In this document: positions 10,160 to 18,416 of the stretch, piece by piece
How the letters are laid out: every line of letters starts with the position of its first letter
Numbering within the stretch: the first letter of the stretch is position 1
DNA from: Bauldia sp963759235
Lineage (GTDB): Bacteria; Pseudomonadota; Alphaproteobacteria; Rhizobiales; Kaistiaceae
Assembly (NCBI GenBank): GCA_963759235.1
Contig: CAVWYO010000001.1
Location: 650,999 to 714,998 of the forward strand
DNA: 64,000 bases
Direction: 5' to 3'
Position numbers and translations under genes: made by a program
The notes under the pieces: model-generated
Told to the model about the DNA's origin: nothing
Database searches by the model: none
What the model saw: only the letters and a program-made list of their open reading frames with translations

Positions 10160-11425
10160 TCACGTGTTCATCTGCTCGAAGAAGTCGGCGTTGTTCTTGG
10201 TCTGCTTCAGCTTGTCGAGCAGGAACTCGATGGCATCGACCGTCCCCATCGGCATCAGGATGCGGCGGAGCACGTACATCTTCTTGAGGATGTCGCCGGG
10301 CACCAACAGCTCTTCCTTGCGGGTGCCGGAGCGAGTGATGTCGATCGACGGAAAGACGCGCTTGTCGGCCACCTTGCGGTCGAGGATGATTTCCGAATTG
10401 CCGGTGCCCTTGAACTCCTCGAAGATCACCTCGTCCATGCGGCTGCCGGTGTCGATCAGCGCCGTCGAGATGATGGTGAGCGAGCCGCCTTCCTCGATGT
10501 TGCGGGCGGCGCCGAAGAAGCGCTTCGGCCGCTGCAGGGCGTTGGCGTCGACGCCGCCGGTCAACACCTTGCCGGAGGACGGCACCACGGTGTTGTAGGC
10601 GCGGCCGAGGCGGGTGATCGAATCGAGGAGGATGATCACGTCGCGGCCGTGCTCGACCAGCCGCTTCGCCTTCTCGATCACCATCTCGGCCACCTGCACG
10701 TGGCGCGAGGCCGGCTCGTCGAAGGTCGACGAGATCACCTCGCCCTTCACCGAGCGCTGCATGTCGGTCACCTCCTCGGGCCGCTCGTCGATGAGGAGGA
10801 CGATCAGGTAGCACTCCGGGTGATTGGCGGCGATCGAATGGGCGATGTTCTGGAGGAGGACGGTCTTGCCGGTTCGCGGCGGCGAGACGATCAGCGCCCG
10901 CTGGCCTTTGCCGAGCGGGGCGACCAGATCGAGGATGCGCGCCGACAGGTCCTTGGTGGTCGGGTTCTCGATCTCCATGTGGAAGCGGTCGTCGGGATAG
11001 AGCGGCGTCAGGTTGTCGAAGTGGATCTTGTGGCGGGCCGCTTCCGGGTCCTCGAAGTTGATCGAGTTGACCTTGAGCAGGGCGAAATAGCGCTCGCCGT
11101 CCTTGGGGCTGCGGATCTGGCCCTCGACGGTGTCGCCGGTGCGCAGCGAGAATCGTCGGATCTGCGACGGCGAGACATAGATGTCGTCGGGTCCGGCGAG
11201 ATAGTTCGCGTCGGGCGACCTCAGGAAGCCGAAGCCGTCCTGGAGAATCTCGACGACGCCCTCGCCGATGATGTCGGTCTCGCTCGCCGCAAGCTGCTTC
11301 AGGATGGCGAACATCAGCTCCTGCTTGCGGAGCGCGCTGGCGTTCTCGACCTGGAGCTCTTCGGCGAAGGCGAGCAGCTCGACAGGCGACTTCGTCTTGA
11401 GGTCCTGTAGTTTCATTTCTGGCAT
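10160..11425 (-). CDS. rho: Transcription termination factor Rho
   Basis: A 421-aa hexameric RNA helicase that terminates transcription. Seen in sequence: the N-terminal helical domain (LQDLKTKSPVELLAFAEEL), a cold-shock RNA-binding domain (EGVVEILQDGFGFLR ... GPDDIYVSPSQIRRF), the P-loop PPRTGKT, Walker B DVIILLDSITRLGRAYN and the R-loop/arginine-finger region. Start ATG 11425 (MPEMKLQDLK) was chosen over the longer frame (11524) because it matches the family N-terminus and has a GAGAG box upstream. ATG 11416 is also possible. Confidence 0.97.
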   Translation of the reverse strand: MPEMKLQDLKTKSPVELLAFAEELQVENASALRKQELMFAILKQLAASETDIIGEGVVEILQDGFGFLRSPDANYLAGPDDIYVSPSQIRRFSLRTGDTVEGQIRSPKDGERYFALLKVNSINFEDPEAARHKIHFDNLTPLYPDDRFHMEIENPTTKDLSARILDLVAPLGKGQRALIVSPPRTGKTVLLQNIAHSIAANHPECYLIVLLIDERPEEVTDMQRSVKGEVISSTFDEPASRHVQVAEMVIEKAKRLVEHGRDVIILLDSITRLGRAYNTVVPSSGKVLTGGVDANALQRPKRFFGAARNIEEGGSLTIISTALIDTGSRMDEVIFEEFKGTGNSEIILDRKVADKRVFPSIDITRSGTRKEELLVPGDILKKMYVLRRILMPMGTVDAIEFLLDKLKQTKNNADFFEQMNT

Positions 11426-11618
11426 GAAACGGATTTCTCTCGAGTGTGTGGAAACCGTCAAACGGGGGAAGGGTCGCAGGAGCGCAGAACTTCTCGCCGG
11501 AGGGGTGATAGTCGGCACGGCCATCAGACGATCCGATTGATCGCCAGAGCCCGTCTGCTTCTCGTGCGGTTAACGAAAGATAGTCGTTCGCGGTCGCAAC
11601 AGCAAGAGGTTTGCGTGT

Positions 11619-12161
11619 TCAGCTGAACGGTTTGACGATGACGAGGATGACGATGCCGATCATGAGGAGCGTCGGCACCTCGTTGAGAATCCGGTAGAAA
11701 CGCTGGCTGTGCGTGTTGCGGTCGGCGGCAAAATCGCGCACCCAACGGGCGAACAGGCCGTGGATGGCCGACAGCACCAACACCAGCGCGATCTTGAGCT
11801 GAAGCCAAAGGCTGGCGAACCAGGCGCCGTCCCAGGCGAGCCAAAGGCCGAGCGCCCAGGTCGCGATCATCGCCGGATTGATGATCGCCGTCAGCAGCCG
11901 CCGCTCCATGACCTTGAAGGTTTCCGACTGGCGGGAACCGGGCTCCGCCTCGCAGTGATAGACGAACAGCCGCGGCAGGTAGAGCATGCCGGCCATCCAC
12001 GAAATGACGGCGATGACATGCACTGCCTTCAGCCACGGATAGAGCCCCGACGGCCGCCACAGGACGAGCACGCCGAAGAGCACCACCACCACCGCGATGC
12101 CGATGACTGGCCGAAGGATTTGCCTGCGCGTTGCTTGCTGCATTACGAGCCGCCTCGCCAC
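11619..12161 (-). CDS. hemJ: Protoporphyrinogen IX oxidase HemJ
   Basis: A 180-aa integral membrane oxidase (UPF0093) that converts protoporphyrinogen IX to protoporphyrin IX in bacteria lacking HemG and HemY. Seen in sequence: four to five hydrophobic helices, conserved histidine-containing segment WLKAVHVIAVISWMAGMLYLPRLFVYH, then NPAMIATWALGLWLAW and a C-terminal helix. It lies immediately downstream of hemE in the same direction (18 nt apart), so the two haem steps are probably co-transcribed. Confidence 0.93.
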   Translation of the reverse strand: MARRLVMQQATRRQILRPVIGIAVVVVLFGVLVLWRPSGLYPWLKAVHVIAVISWMAGMLYLPRLFVYHCEAEPGSRQSETFKVMERRLLTAIINPAMIATWALGLWLAWDGAWFASLWLQLKIALVLVLSAIHGLFARWVRDFAADRNTHSQRFYRILNEVPTLLMIGIVILVIVKPFS

Positions 12162-13205
12162 CCTCTCACCCGGGCGACCAGCTGCTCCACATGGGCGATC
12201 GGCGTTTCCGGGACGATGCCGTGGCCGAGATTGAAGATGAACCGACCTCCGCCGAGCGAGGCGAGAATTTCGTCGACCGCTTGGTCGAGCGCGGCGCCGC
12301 CGGCAACCAAAACGAGAGGATCGAGATTACCTTGCACGGCGGCGCGCTTCTGCAGGCGATCGCGGGCGATGTCCAGCAGGCACCGTCCAGTCGATGCCGA
12401 TGGCGTCGACGCCGGTGGCGGCAAGATAGCGCTCCAGTCGAAAACCCGCTCCCTTCGGAAAACCGATGACGCGTGCCTCGGGCGCGGCGGCCCGCAGGCG
12501 ACGGACAATCTCGACCGTCGGTGCAATGCACCACCGATCGAAATCCGGCTGGTTGAGGATGCCGGCCCAGCTGTCGAAGATCTGGACGATATCGGCACCG
12601 GCCTCGATCTGCCCGACGAGGGAGGCAACTGAGGCATCAACCAGCCGGTCAATCAACACCTGGAACAGGTCGGGTTGCCGGGCCGCCATCAGCCGTGCCG
12701 GCGCCTGGTCCGTGGTTCCGCGACCGGCCACCATGTAGGTCGCAATGGTCCACGGACCACCACAGAAGCCGATCAGCGATTTGTCCGCCGCCAGCGCTCC
12801 GCGCACTCGCCCAACCGTTTCGAAGACCGGAGCAAGCCGCTCGGCCAATCGATCCGCGTCGAGAGCCGCAATCCCCTCGCCGTCGATCGGATCGAGCCGC
12901 GGCCCTTCTCCCTCGACAAAACGCACCCGGCGTCCCAAGACAAAAGGCACAACCAGGATGTCGGAAAAGACGATCGCCGCATCGAAGTCGAACCGCTTGA
13001 TCGGCTGCAAGGTGACTTCGGCCGCCCGAACCGGATCGAGGCAGAGATCGAGAAACGAACCGACATTTGCCCGCAGGGCACGATATTCGGGAAGATAGCG
13101 CCCAGCCTGCCGCATCAGCCAGATCGGCGGCGGACGAACCACCTTACCGTCGAGCACTTGGCGAAGCGCCATCTGAGGAGGCGAAGAGTGCTCGACCGTC
13201 ACCAA
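12143..13205 (-). CDS. hemE: Uroporphyrinogen decarboxylase HemE, interrupted by an apparent +1 frameshift
   Basis: Decarboxylates uroporphyrinogen III to coproporphyrinogen III in haem synthesis. Seen in sequence: signatures PPIWLMRQAGRYLPEYRA and IGFCGGPWTIATYMVAGRG. The first frame ends at 12327 and runs normally to GIDWTVP, then becomes nonsense. The expected continuation (LDIARDRLQKRAAVQGNLDP ... GHGIVPETPIAHVE) lies in the next frame. Removing one base near 12378 restores a 353-aa protein, close to the family's usual 345 aa. No second hemE is in the window. The apparent start is TTG 13205, with GTG 13202 adjacent. A sequencing error is more likely than a true null, because this step is normally essential for haem. 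The gene borders the inferred oriC. Confidence 0.9.
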
Positions 13206-13609
13206 TTGAATCCAAAAAACAAAGAGAGAATCTTTCTATTTTGTTTCAGTTTGGGGGTGGATTACCGCCAATCCGCACCGTCCACAATCGGTGTGCGGCC
13301 ACACTGGAAAAGAATACATCGGATCAGGGAGCGACAGAAAATGGTGGTAACAGTGGGGATCGATCGGCGCTTTGAGCGTTAACAAAACGTTAACCATTGT
13401 GTCATCGCCATCTGCAAGGATTTTCACAGCACCATCCACGGGATGGCAGGGAAGAAGCGCTGGATTTCCCGATTCCACCAGTCACCCTGGAATCATATCC
13501 ATCCGGGCGATGCTGTTGATCGAATCCGGCGCTTCAGGGAGAGTTCGATGCGATCAGCGGACCGGCCAGCGGTTCTCAAGAAATGGCCCACAGGGCTGGG
13601 GATAAGACC
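13206..13609. other. Putative chromosomal replication origin (oriC)
   Basis: A 404-bp non-coding gap between hemE (leftward) and the PPDK regulator (rightward), the position of oriC in Caulobacter and Rickettsia. Seen in sequence: an AT-rich stretch next to hemE (about 13206-13255, unusual for this GC-rich DNA), a perfect CtrA box (13379-13393), and two 8-of-9 matches to the DnaA box at 13420-13428 (ATTTTCACA) and 13597-13605 (TGGGGATAA). Several weaker GATCC/TCCACA-like sites also occur. Genes on both sides are transcribed away from it, and parABS lies 8-12 kb away. Supporting evidence is positional and motif-based only. Confidence 0.72.
13379..13393. promoter_or_regulatory. CtrA-type box TTAA-N7-TTAA in the putative oriC
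   Basis: TTAA (13379-13382), CAAAACG, TTAA (13390-13393), continuing as TTAACCAT, the classic CtrA half-site form. In Caulobacter, CtrA binding at such sites blocks DnaA-dependent initiation. Similar control is inferred here. Confidence 0.6.
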
Positions 13610-14449
13610 GTGAGGAACCGGGAAGGCTTCTTCCATCTTCACATGATCTCGGACGCGACCGGCGAGACGCTGATCACCGTCGGCCGGGCCGCCGCCGCGC
13701 AGTACCGCGACATCCGGCCGGTCGAGCACGTACATTCGATGGTACGCACGACGAAACAGCTCGAGGCGATCGTCACCGCGCTCGAGGAGGAACCCGGCAT
13801 CGTTCTCTACACCCTGGTCGACAAGGCCGTCGGCGAACGACTGGAGCAGGAATGCCGCCGTATCGGCATCCCCTGCGCCTCCGTGCTCGAGCCGGTGCTC
13901 CAGCTTCTCCAGAACTATCTCGGCGCTCCCGAGACACGCCAGGTCGGTGCCCAGCACATGCTCGATGCCGACTATTTCCGCCGTATCGACGCGCTGAACT
14001 TCACCATGATGCACGACGACGGCCAGCTTGCCGGATCGCTTGAGGAGGCGGACGTGGTGCTGCTTGGCATCAGCCGGACGTCGAAGACCCCGACCAGCAT
14101 CTATCTGGCCAACCGCGGCATCAAGACCGCCAATATCCCGATCGTGCCGGGGATCCCGCTGCCGCGTGAAATCGAGGAAGCGAAGCAGCCGCTGGTGGTC
14201 GGCCTCACCGCGAGCGCCGAACGGATCGTCCAGTTGCGCGAAAACCGCGTCCTGTCGCTGAACGCGGCGGCGCACGGCGAATCCTATGTCGACAAAGCGG
14301 CGATCGCCGGCGAGATCGCCCAGGCACGGAAGCTCTACGCCCGTCATGGCTGGCCGGTGATCGACGTAACCCGCCGCTCGATCGAGGAGACCGCCGCGGC
14401 GGTCATCGCGCTTCGCGAAAAACGCGAGCGCGGCGAATCACCCCCGTGA
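13610..14449 (+). CDS. Pyruvate, phosphate dikinase regulatory protein (bifunctional kinase/pyrophosphorylase, DUF299)
   Basis: A 279-aa enzyme that inactivates PPDK by ADP-dependent phosphorylation and reactivates it by Pi-dependent pyrophosphorylysis. Seen in sequence: the family opening FFHLHMISDATGETL and the nucleotide-binding GISRTSKTPTSIYLANRG. GTG 13610 is chosen as start because relatives begin a few residues before FFHLH and a GGGGAT box precedes it. ATG 13583 would add 9 residues and overlap a DnaA-box-like site. This is the orthologue of RP001, the gene bordering oriC in Rickettsia. It is followed by maf with a 6-nt gap. Confidence 0.93.
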   Translation: MRNREGFFHLHMISDATGETLITVGRAAAAQYRDIRPVEHVHSMVRTTKQLEAIVTALEEEPGIVLYTLVDKAVGERLEQECRRIGIPCASVLEPVLQLLQNYLGAPETRQVGAQHMLDADYFRRIDALNFTMMHDDGQLAGSLEEADVVLLGISRTSKTPTSIYLANRGIKTANIPIVPGIPLPREIEEAKQPLVVGLTASAERIVQLRENRVLSLNAAAHGESYVDKAAIAGEIAQARKLYARHGWPVIDVTRRSIEETAAAVIALREKRERGESPP

Positions 14450-14455
14450 GCGCCC

Positions 14456-15049
14456 ATGGGCCGCATCATCCTGGCTTCAAACAGTCCGACGCGGGCCGCG
14501 CTCCTCGACAAGGCGGGGGTTGCCTTCGAAGCGATCCCATCGTCCGTGGACGAAAGGCTGGTCGAAGCGCCGTTGATCACCGCCGGCAAATCGCCGGCCG
14601 AGATCGCGCTGGCGCTTGCCGAGGCCAAGGCGCTTGACGTCGGCAAGGCGGACCACGCCGCTTACGTGATCGGCGCCGACCAGACCCTCGACGTCGACGG
14701 CGCACGCTGGGTCAAGCCGGTGACAATGGAACAAGCGCGGAGCCAGCTCCTGGGGCTGGCGGCGCGGAGCCACCAGCTGCACACGGCGGCCGCCGGCGTC
14801 CATCAGGGAAGGGTGCGCTGGCGGCATCTCGACAGCGCGGTGCTCACCATGCGGGCGCTGTCGCTGGAGGAGATCGGCGATTATCTCGTCAAGGTGGGCG
14901 AGGCGGCGCTCGGCAGCGTCGGCGCCTATCAGATCGAGGGCGTCGGCATTCAGCTCTTCGAGCGGATCGACGGCGACTATTTCACGATTCTCGGACTGCC
15001 ACTGCTGCCGCTTCTCAAATGGCTGAGAGAAGAGGGAGCGCCGGGATGA
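14456..15049 (+). CDS. Maf-family nucleoside triphosphate pyrophosphatase
   Basis: A 197-aa house-cleaning NTP pyrophosphatase of the Maf/YhdE/YceF family, which hydrolyses non-canonical or modified nucleotides to NMP and PPi. Seen in sequence: the N-terminal LASNSPTRAALLDKAG, the acidic VDER, GADQTL, and GAYQIEGVG near the C-terminus. The usual SxRR reads SPTR here. The gene belongs to the tight oriC-proximal run PPDK regulator-maf-aroE-coaE. Which Maf substrate class applies cannot be decided from sequence alone. Confidence 0.93.
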   Translation: MGRIILASNSPTRAALLDKAGVAFEAIPSSVDERLVEAPLITAGKSPAEIALALAEAKALDVGKADHAAYVIGADQTLDVDGARWVKPVTMEQARSQLLGLAARSHQLHTAAAGVHQGRVRWRHLDSAVLTMRALSLEEIGDYLVKVGEAALGSVGAYQIEGVGIQLFERIDGDYFTILGLPLLPLLKWLREEGAPG

Positions 15050-15122
15050 GCGAGACCCCGATCAGAAGTTCGCCGATACGCTTCTCCGCTCAACCCCGCG
15101 CAGCGCGAACGGCGCGACTCGA

Positions 15123-15980
15123 ATGCGCCGCACGGTGTCCCCGATGATCGACCCCACCGCCTGTGTCGTCGGCTGGCCGGTGAAGCACTCGCGCTCGCCG
15201 GTGATCCATCGTTTCTGGCTGAACGAGCTGGGGCTGGCCGGCGACTATGTGCTGCAGCCGGTCGAGCCCGAGAGGATCGCGGCCTTCTTCGCCGGCTTTG
15301 TCGGCTCCGGCTATGTCGGCTGCAACGTGACGGTGCCGCACAAGGAGGCCGCCTTCGCCGCGGTCGACCAACGCCAGCCGGCGGCGGAAGCGATCGGCGC
15401 GCTCAACACCATCTGGCTCGACAATGGCCGGCTGATCGGTACCTCGACCGACGGCTTCGGTTTCCTCGCCAATCTCGACCAGGCGGCGCCCGGCTGGGAC
15501 TGGGAGCCGGGCGCCGCGGTGGTGCTCGGCGCCGGCGGCGCGGCGAAGGCGATCGTCTGGGCGCTCAAATCGCGGGGCTTCGGGCCGATTCACGTCGTCA
15601 ACCGCACGCCGGCGCGCGCCGTGGCGGTCGCCGAGCGTTTCGGCCGCGACGTCCGGCCGGCCCGCTGGCAGGCGCTGTCGGAGCTCCTCGGCGAAGCGCG
15701 CATCCTCGTCAACACGACCTCGCTCGGCATGGAGGGCCAGCCGGAGCTTGAGGCCGACCTCGCCTCGCTGCGCGAGGACGCGGTGGTCACCGACCTCGTC
15801 TATGTGCCGCTCGACACCCCTCTTCTCGCCAAGGCCCGGGCCCGGGGCCTGCGGACGGTCGACGGGCTCGGCATGCTCCTCCACCAGGCCGTGCCCGGCT
15901 TCGAGCATTGGTTCGGGACGCGGCCAACGGTGACGCCGGAACTCAGGGCCGCCGTGCTCAGGACCATGGCGGAGGGCTGA
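15123..15980 (+). CDS. aroE: Shikimate dehydrogenase AroE
   Basis: A 285-aa NADP-dependent enzyme reducing 3-dehydroshikimate to shikimate in aromatic amino acid synthesis. Seen in sequence: the substrate-binding GWPVKHSRSPVIHRFWL, the catalytic-lysine motif NVTVPHKEAA, the dinucleotide-binding GAGGAAKAIVWAL and NTTSLGM. The start is the first ATG of the frame (15123); ATG 15144 (MIDPTACVVG) is an alternative closer to the conserved region. Its stop overlaps the coaE start codon. Confidence 0.95.
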   Translation: MRRTVSPMIDPTACVVGWPVKHSRSPVIHRFWLNELGLAGDYVLQPVEPERIAAFFAGFVGSGYVGCNVTVPHKEAAFAAVDQRQPAAEAIGALNTIWLDNGRLIGTSTDGFGFLANLDQAAPGWDWEPGAAVVLGAGGAAKAIVWALKSRGFGPIHVVNRTPARAVAVAERFGRDVRPARWQALSELLGEARILVNTTSLGMEGQPELEADLASLREDAVVTDLVYVPLDTPLLAKARARGLRTVDGLGMLLHQAVPGFEHWFGTRPTVTPELRAAVLRTMAEG

Positions 15981-16576
15981 TGCTGATCCTCGGCCTGACC
16001 GGTTCGGCAGCGATGGGAAAGTCGACCGTCGCCGGCATGTTCGCCGAGGCCGGCGTGCCGCTTTTCGACGCCGACCGCGCCGTGCACGCGCTCTATGAGG
16101 GCGCCGCCGTGCCGGTGGTCGAGGCGGCGTTTCCCGGCACCACGGCGAACGGCGCCGTCGACCGCGACCGGCTGCGCACCCACGTCCTCGGCGACGGGGC
16201 GGCGATGGCGCGGCTGGAAGCGCTGATCCACCCGCTGGTCGCCGCCGAGCGCGACGCCTTCCTGGCGCGGGCGACCGCCGCGGGGCGGCGCATGGTGCTC
16301 CTCGACATCCCGCTCCTGTTCGAGACCGGCGCCGAAAGCGAGGTCCACGCCGTCATCGTCGTCACCACCGCGCCCGGCCTCCAGATGGCGCGGATGATGC
16401 GGCGGGACGGGATGACGGCGGAACGGGCCGAGGCGATGCTCGCCCACCAGCTGCCCGACGCCGACAAGCGCCGGCGGGCCCATTTCGTCATCGACACCGG
16501 CGGCGACTTCGACATGACCCAGCGGCAAGTGGCCGACGTGCTCCGCGCCGTGGCCGGGATGGCGGCAGGCGGCTGA
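15980..16576 (+). CDS. coaE: Dephospho-CoA kinase CoaE
   Basis: A 198-aa kinase for the last step of coenzyme A synthesis. Seen in sequence: the P-loop GLTGSAAMGKSTVAGMF directly after the start, DADRAVHALYE, and IPLLFETGAE. ATG 15980 overlaps the aroE stop (TGATG), so translation is probably coupled. The longer reading frame beginning inside aroE (15908) is rejected because CoaE proteins start at the MLILGLTG segment. Confidence 0.95.
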   Translation: MLILGLTGSAAMGKSTVAGMFAEAGVPLFDADRAVHALYEGAAVPVVEAAFPGTTANGAVDRDRLRTHVLGDGAAMARLEALIHPLVAAERDAFLARATAAGRRMVLLDIPLLFETGAESEVHAVIVVTTAPGLQMARMMRRDGMTAERAEAMLAHQLPDADKRRRAHFVIDTGGDFDMTQRQVADVLRAVAGMAAGG

Positions 16577-16703
16577 AGCGCGTGGCCGGGCAGTGCCGCC
16601 AAACAGGAAGATGCTCCGGGGCCAAACGAGTCGTTTCCCTTGCTTCCCCCAACCATATAAAGGCACGATCCCCGAATCACCCGGCCGACGAACGGAAGTT
16701 CCA

Positions 16704-17408
16704 TTGCGCGAGATCGTCTTCGACACCGAAACCACCGGCCTCGATCCGACCACCGGCGACCGCATCGTCGAGATCGGCTGCGTCGAACTGTTCAACCACA
16801 TCCCGACCGGGCAGAGCTTCCACCGCTACGTCAATCCCGAGCGGCCGATGTCGATCGAGGCGGCCCAGGTGCACGGCCTCGACGACAGGTTCCTCGCCGA
16901 CAAGCCGGTCTTCGCGGCGATCGCCGCCGAATTGATCGCCTTCATCGGCGACGCACCGCTGATCGCCCACAACGCCGAGTTCGACCTCGCCTTCCTCAAC
17001 GCCGAATTCGCCCGCTGTGGCCAGCCGCCGATATCGGCGACACGCGTCGTCGATTCGCTGATGCTCGCCCGGCGCAAGCATCCGGCCGGGCCCAACTCCC
17101 TCGACGCGCTCTGCGCCCGCTATTTCATCGACACCAGCCGGCGCACCCTGCACGGGGCGCTGCTCGATGCCGAACTCCTCGCCGAGGTCTATGTCGAATT
17201 GATCGGCGGCCGCCAGGCAAGCCTGATCCTGGCCGACGAGCGGAGCGCCGCCGCCTTCGCCACGTCCGGCCAGGCGATCCGGGTGATCGCGCCGCGCCCC
17301 GAGCCGCGCCTCTTCCGGGTGAGCGAGGCCGAGATGGCGGCACACGGGGCGCGACTGGCGGTCCTCGGCGACAAGGCGATCTGGCGGCGCTATCTCGGGG
17401 TGGGGTAG
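16704..17408 (+). CDS. dnaQ: DNA polymerase III epsilon subunit DnaQ (3'-5' exonuclease)
   Basis: A 234-aa proofreading exonuclease of the replicative polymerase. Seen in sequence: ExoI VFDTETTGLDP immediately after the start, ExoII HNAEFDLAFLNAEF, and ExoIII HGALLDAELLAEVY with the HxxxxD arrangement. Start: TTG 16704 gives the usual MREIVFDTETTGL opening and has GGAAG about 6 nt upstream. The ATG at 16593 would add 37 residues that do not resemble the family. It is the last gene of the plus-strand run from oriC; an accessory operon converges on it. Confidence 0.94.
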   Translation: MREIVFDTETTGLDPTTGDRIVEIGCVELFNHIPTGQSFHRYVNPERPMSIEAAQVHGLDDRFLADKPVFAAIAAELIAFIGDAPLIAHNAEFDLAFLNAEFARCGQPPISATRVVDSLMLARRKHPAGPNSLDALCARYFIDTSRRTLHGALLDAELLAEVYVELIGGRQASLILADERSAAAFATSGQAIRVIAPRPEPRLFRVSEAEMAAHGARLAVLGDKAIWRRYLGVG

Positions 17409-17446
17409 GGTCCCTTGCGGGCTGGATTTGGGCTTGGGGGCACAGT

Positions 17447-18097
17447 TCAAAGGGCATCAAGAACGAATTTCACAAGCGGCTCTTGGTCCCCACTCCGGTA
17501 GCGGCTGATTAGGTTGGAGTACGGTGGATCAGCGGGGCGCGGATCAATATTCCAGCTGCGCGTCGGGAAGATATCGCGCTGCGCAAGTAAGAGCAAAACG
17601 ATCAATCGTCCCATATGTCCGTTACCGTTGGCATATGGGTGGATTTCTAGGAAGTCTACAAACAGGGCTACCACCACCTGCACATGATGTACGAGCTTCT
17701 GGGCGTCGGATACGTCCTTCGTGGGGATGGCTAGCAGCGCAAGAACAAGCCTCATCGCCTGGTCAAGCCGCACCGCAAATTGCTCCATCTCCAGAGGTAC
17801 GGTAGCTGCCGTGTGCCCGACGCGTTTGTCGCTGTCTACTTTGACCTCGTAGGTTTGCAGGCATCGAAGCGTCTCACCCCGATAGTGCCCGGCGAAGTAT
17901 GGGAATTTGTCAGGTGTGAGATCTTTGAAGAATTGTCCGTGAAGATGACGGGTGTCCTTGGCATGACGCTGCCGGATCGGCCGAGGACAGCGTCTCAGGG
18001 CTAGGAGCAAGCTCTCCGTTCGCTCCCTTAATGTAGCTTTGTAGCCAGGGACGTCTTCGTATTCCCAGCTTTTTGGACAGGGTGGTTTCGTCGCCAA
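17447..18097 (-). CDS. Fic-family protein with a variant active-site motif
   Basis: A 216-aa Fic-domain protein. Such enzymes usually transfer AMP or another nucleotide moiety to target proteins, and many act as toxins or effectors. Seen in sequence: an upstream PYFAGHYRGE segment and the core motif HPYANGNGHMGR at residues 153-164. The consensus is HxFx(D/E)GNGRxxR: the acidic metal ligand is Asn and the first Arg is His, while the catalytic His and final Arg remain. No clear inhibitory S/TxxxE(G/N) helix is visible. The start is weak (TTG 18097). It is the last gene of a three-gene operon, 12 nt after the preceding gene, and is AT-richer than neighbouring housekeeping genes. Confidence 0.85.
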   Translation of the reverse strand: MATKPPCPKSWEYEDVPGYKATLRERTESLLLALRRCPRPIRQRHAKDTRHLHGQFFKDLTPDKFPYFAGHYRGETLRCLQTYEVKVDSDKRVGHTAATVPLEMEQFAVRLDQAMRLVLALLAIPTKDVSDAQKLVHHVQVVVALFVDFLEIHPYANGNGHMGRLIVLLLLAQRDIFPTRSWNIDPRPADPPYSNLISRYRSGDQEPLVKFVLDAL

Positions 18098-18109
18098 CGT
18101 GCTCGGCCG

Positions 18110-18415
18110 CTACAAACCTTCAAAGAAAGAATCGGCCAACCTTTTGGCCCATTCTTCATCGCTCTCATCTGTTCGGCCTTTCTGTCGATGAAGCGCCTTT
18201 GATGCCGCAATCCACAGTTCGCGATCTACCTCAGCGCCGCTGACCACGGAATGAACGACGTCAAAGACGTTCTGCTTACCCGAGAAATCAGGCTCACCTG
18301 ATCGTTCAAGGCCATCAAATGGATCATCGCTTCGTTGGGTTATTGAGAAATCAGGCTTGCGAATGCCCAGGGACTCCCAGCCTTCGCTCGACATAGCGAA
18401 ATTCACTCCGCTCAT
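18110..18415 (-). CDS. Small acidic hypothetical protein in the TIGR04255-Fic operon
   Basis: A 101-aa protein not recognised. It is rich in Asp, Glu and Ser (RSDDPFDGLERSGEPDF) with a C-terminal helical part (SDEEWAKRLADSFFEGL) and no membrane segment. It starts 1 nt after the stop of the TIGR04255-like gene and ends 12 nt before the fic gene, so all three are surely one transcript. Its position directly before a Fic gene makes a Fic-inhibitor (antitoxin) role conceivable. No inhibitory-helix signature is obvious, so this is a guess from context. Confidence 0.8.
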   Translation of the reverse strand: MSGVNFAMSSEGWESLGIRKPDFSITQRSDDPFDGLERSGEPDFSGKQNVFDVVHSVVSGAEVDRELWIAASKALHRQKGRTDESDEEWAKRLADSFFEGL

Positions 18416-18416
18416 A

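Noticed and set aside
12378..12378. Programmed ribosomal frameshift in hemE
   Set aside because: No slippery heptamer or stimulatory structure is apparent; a one-base sequence error explains the data more simply.
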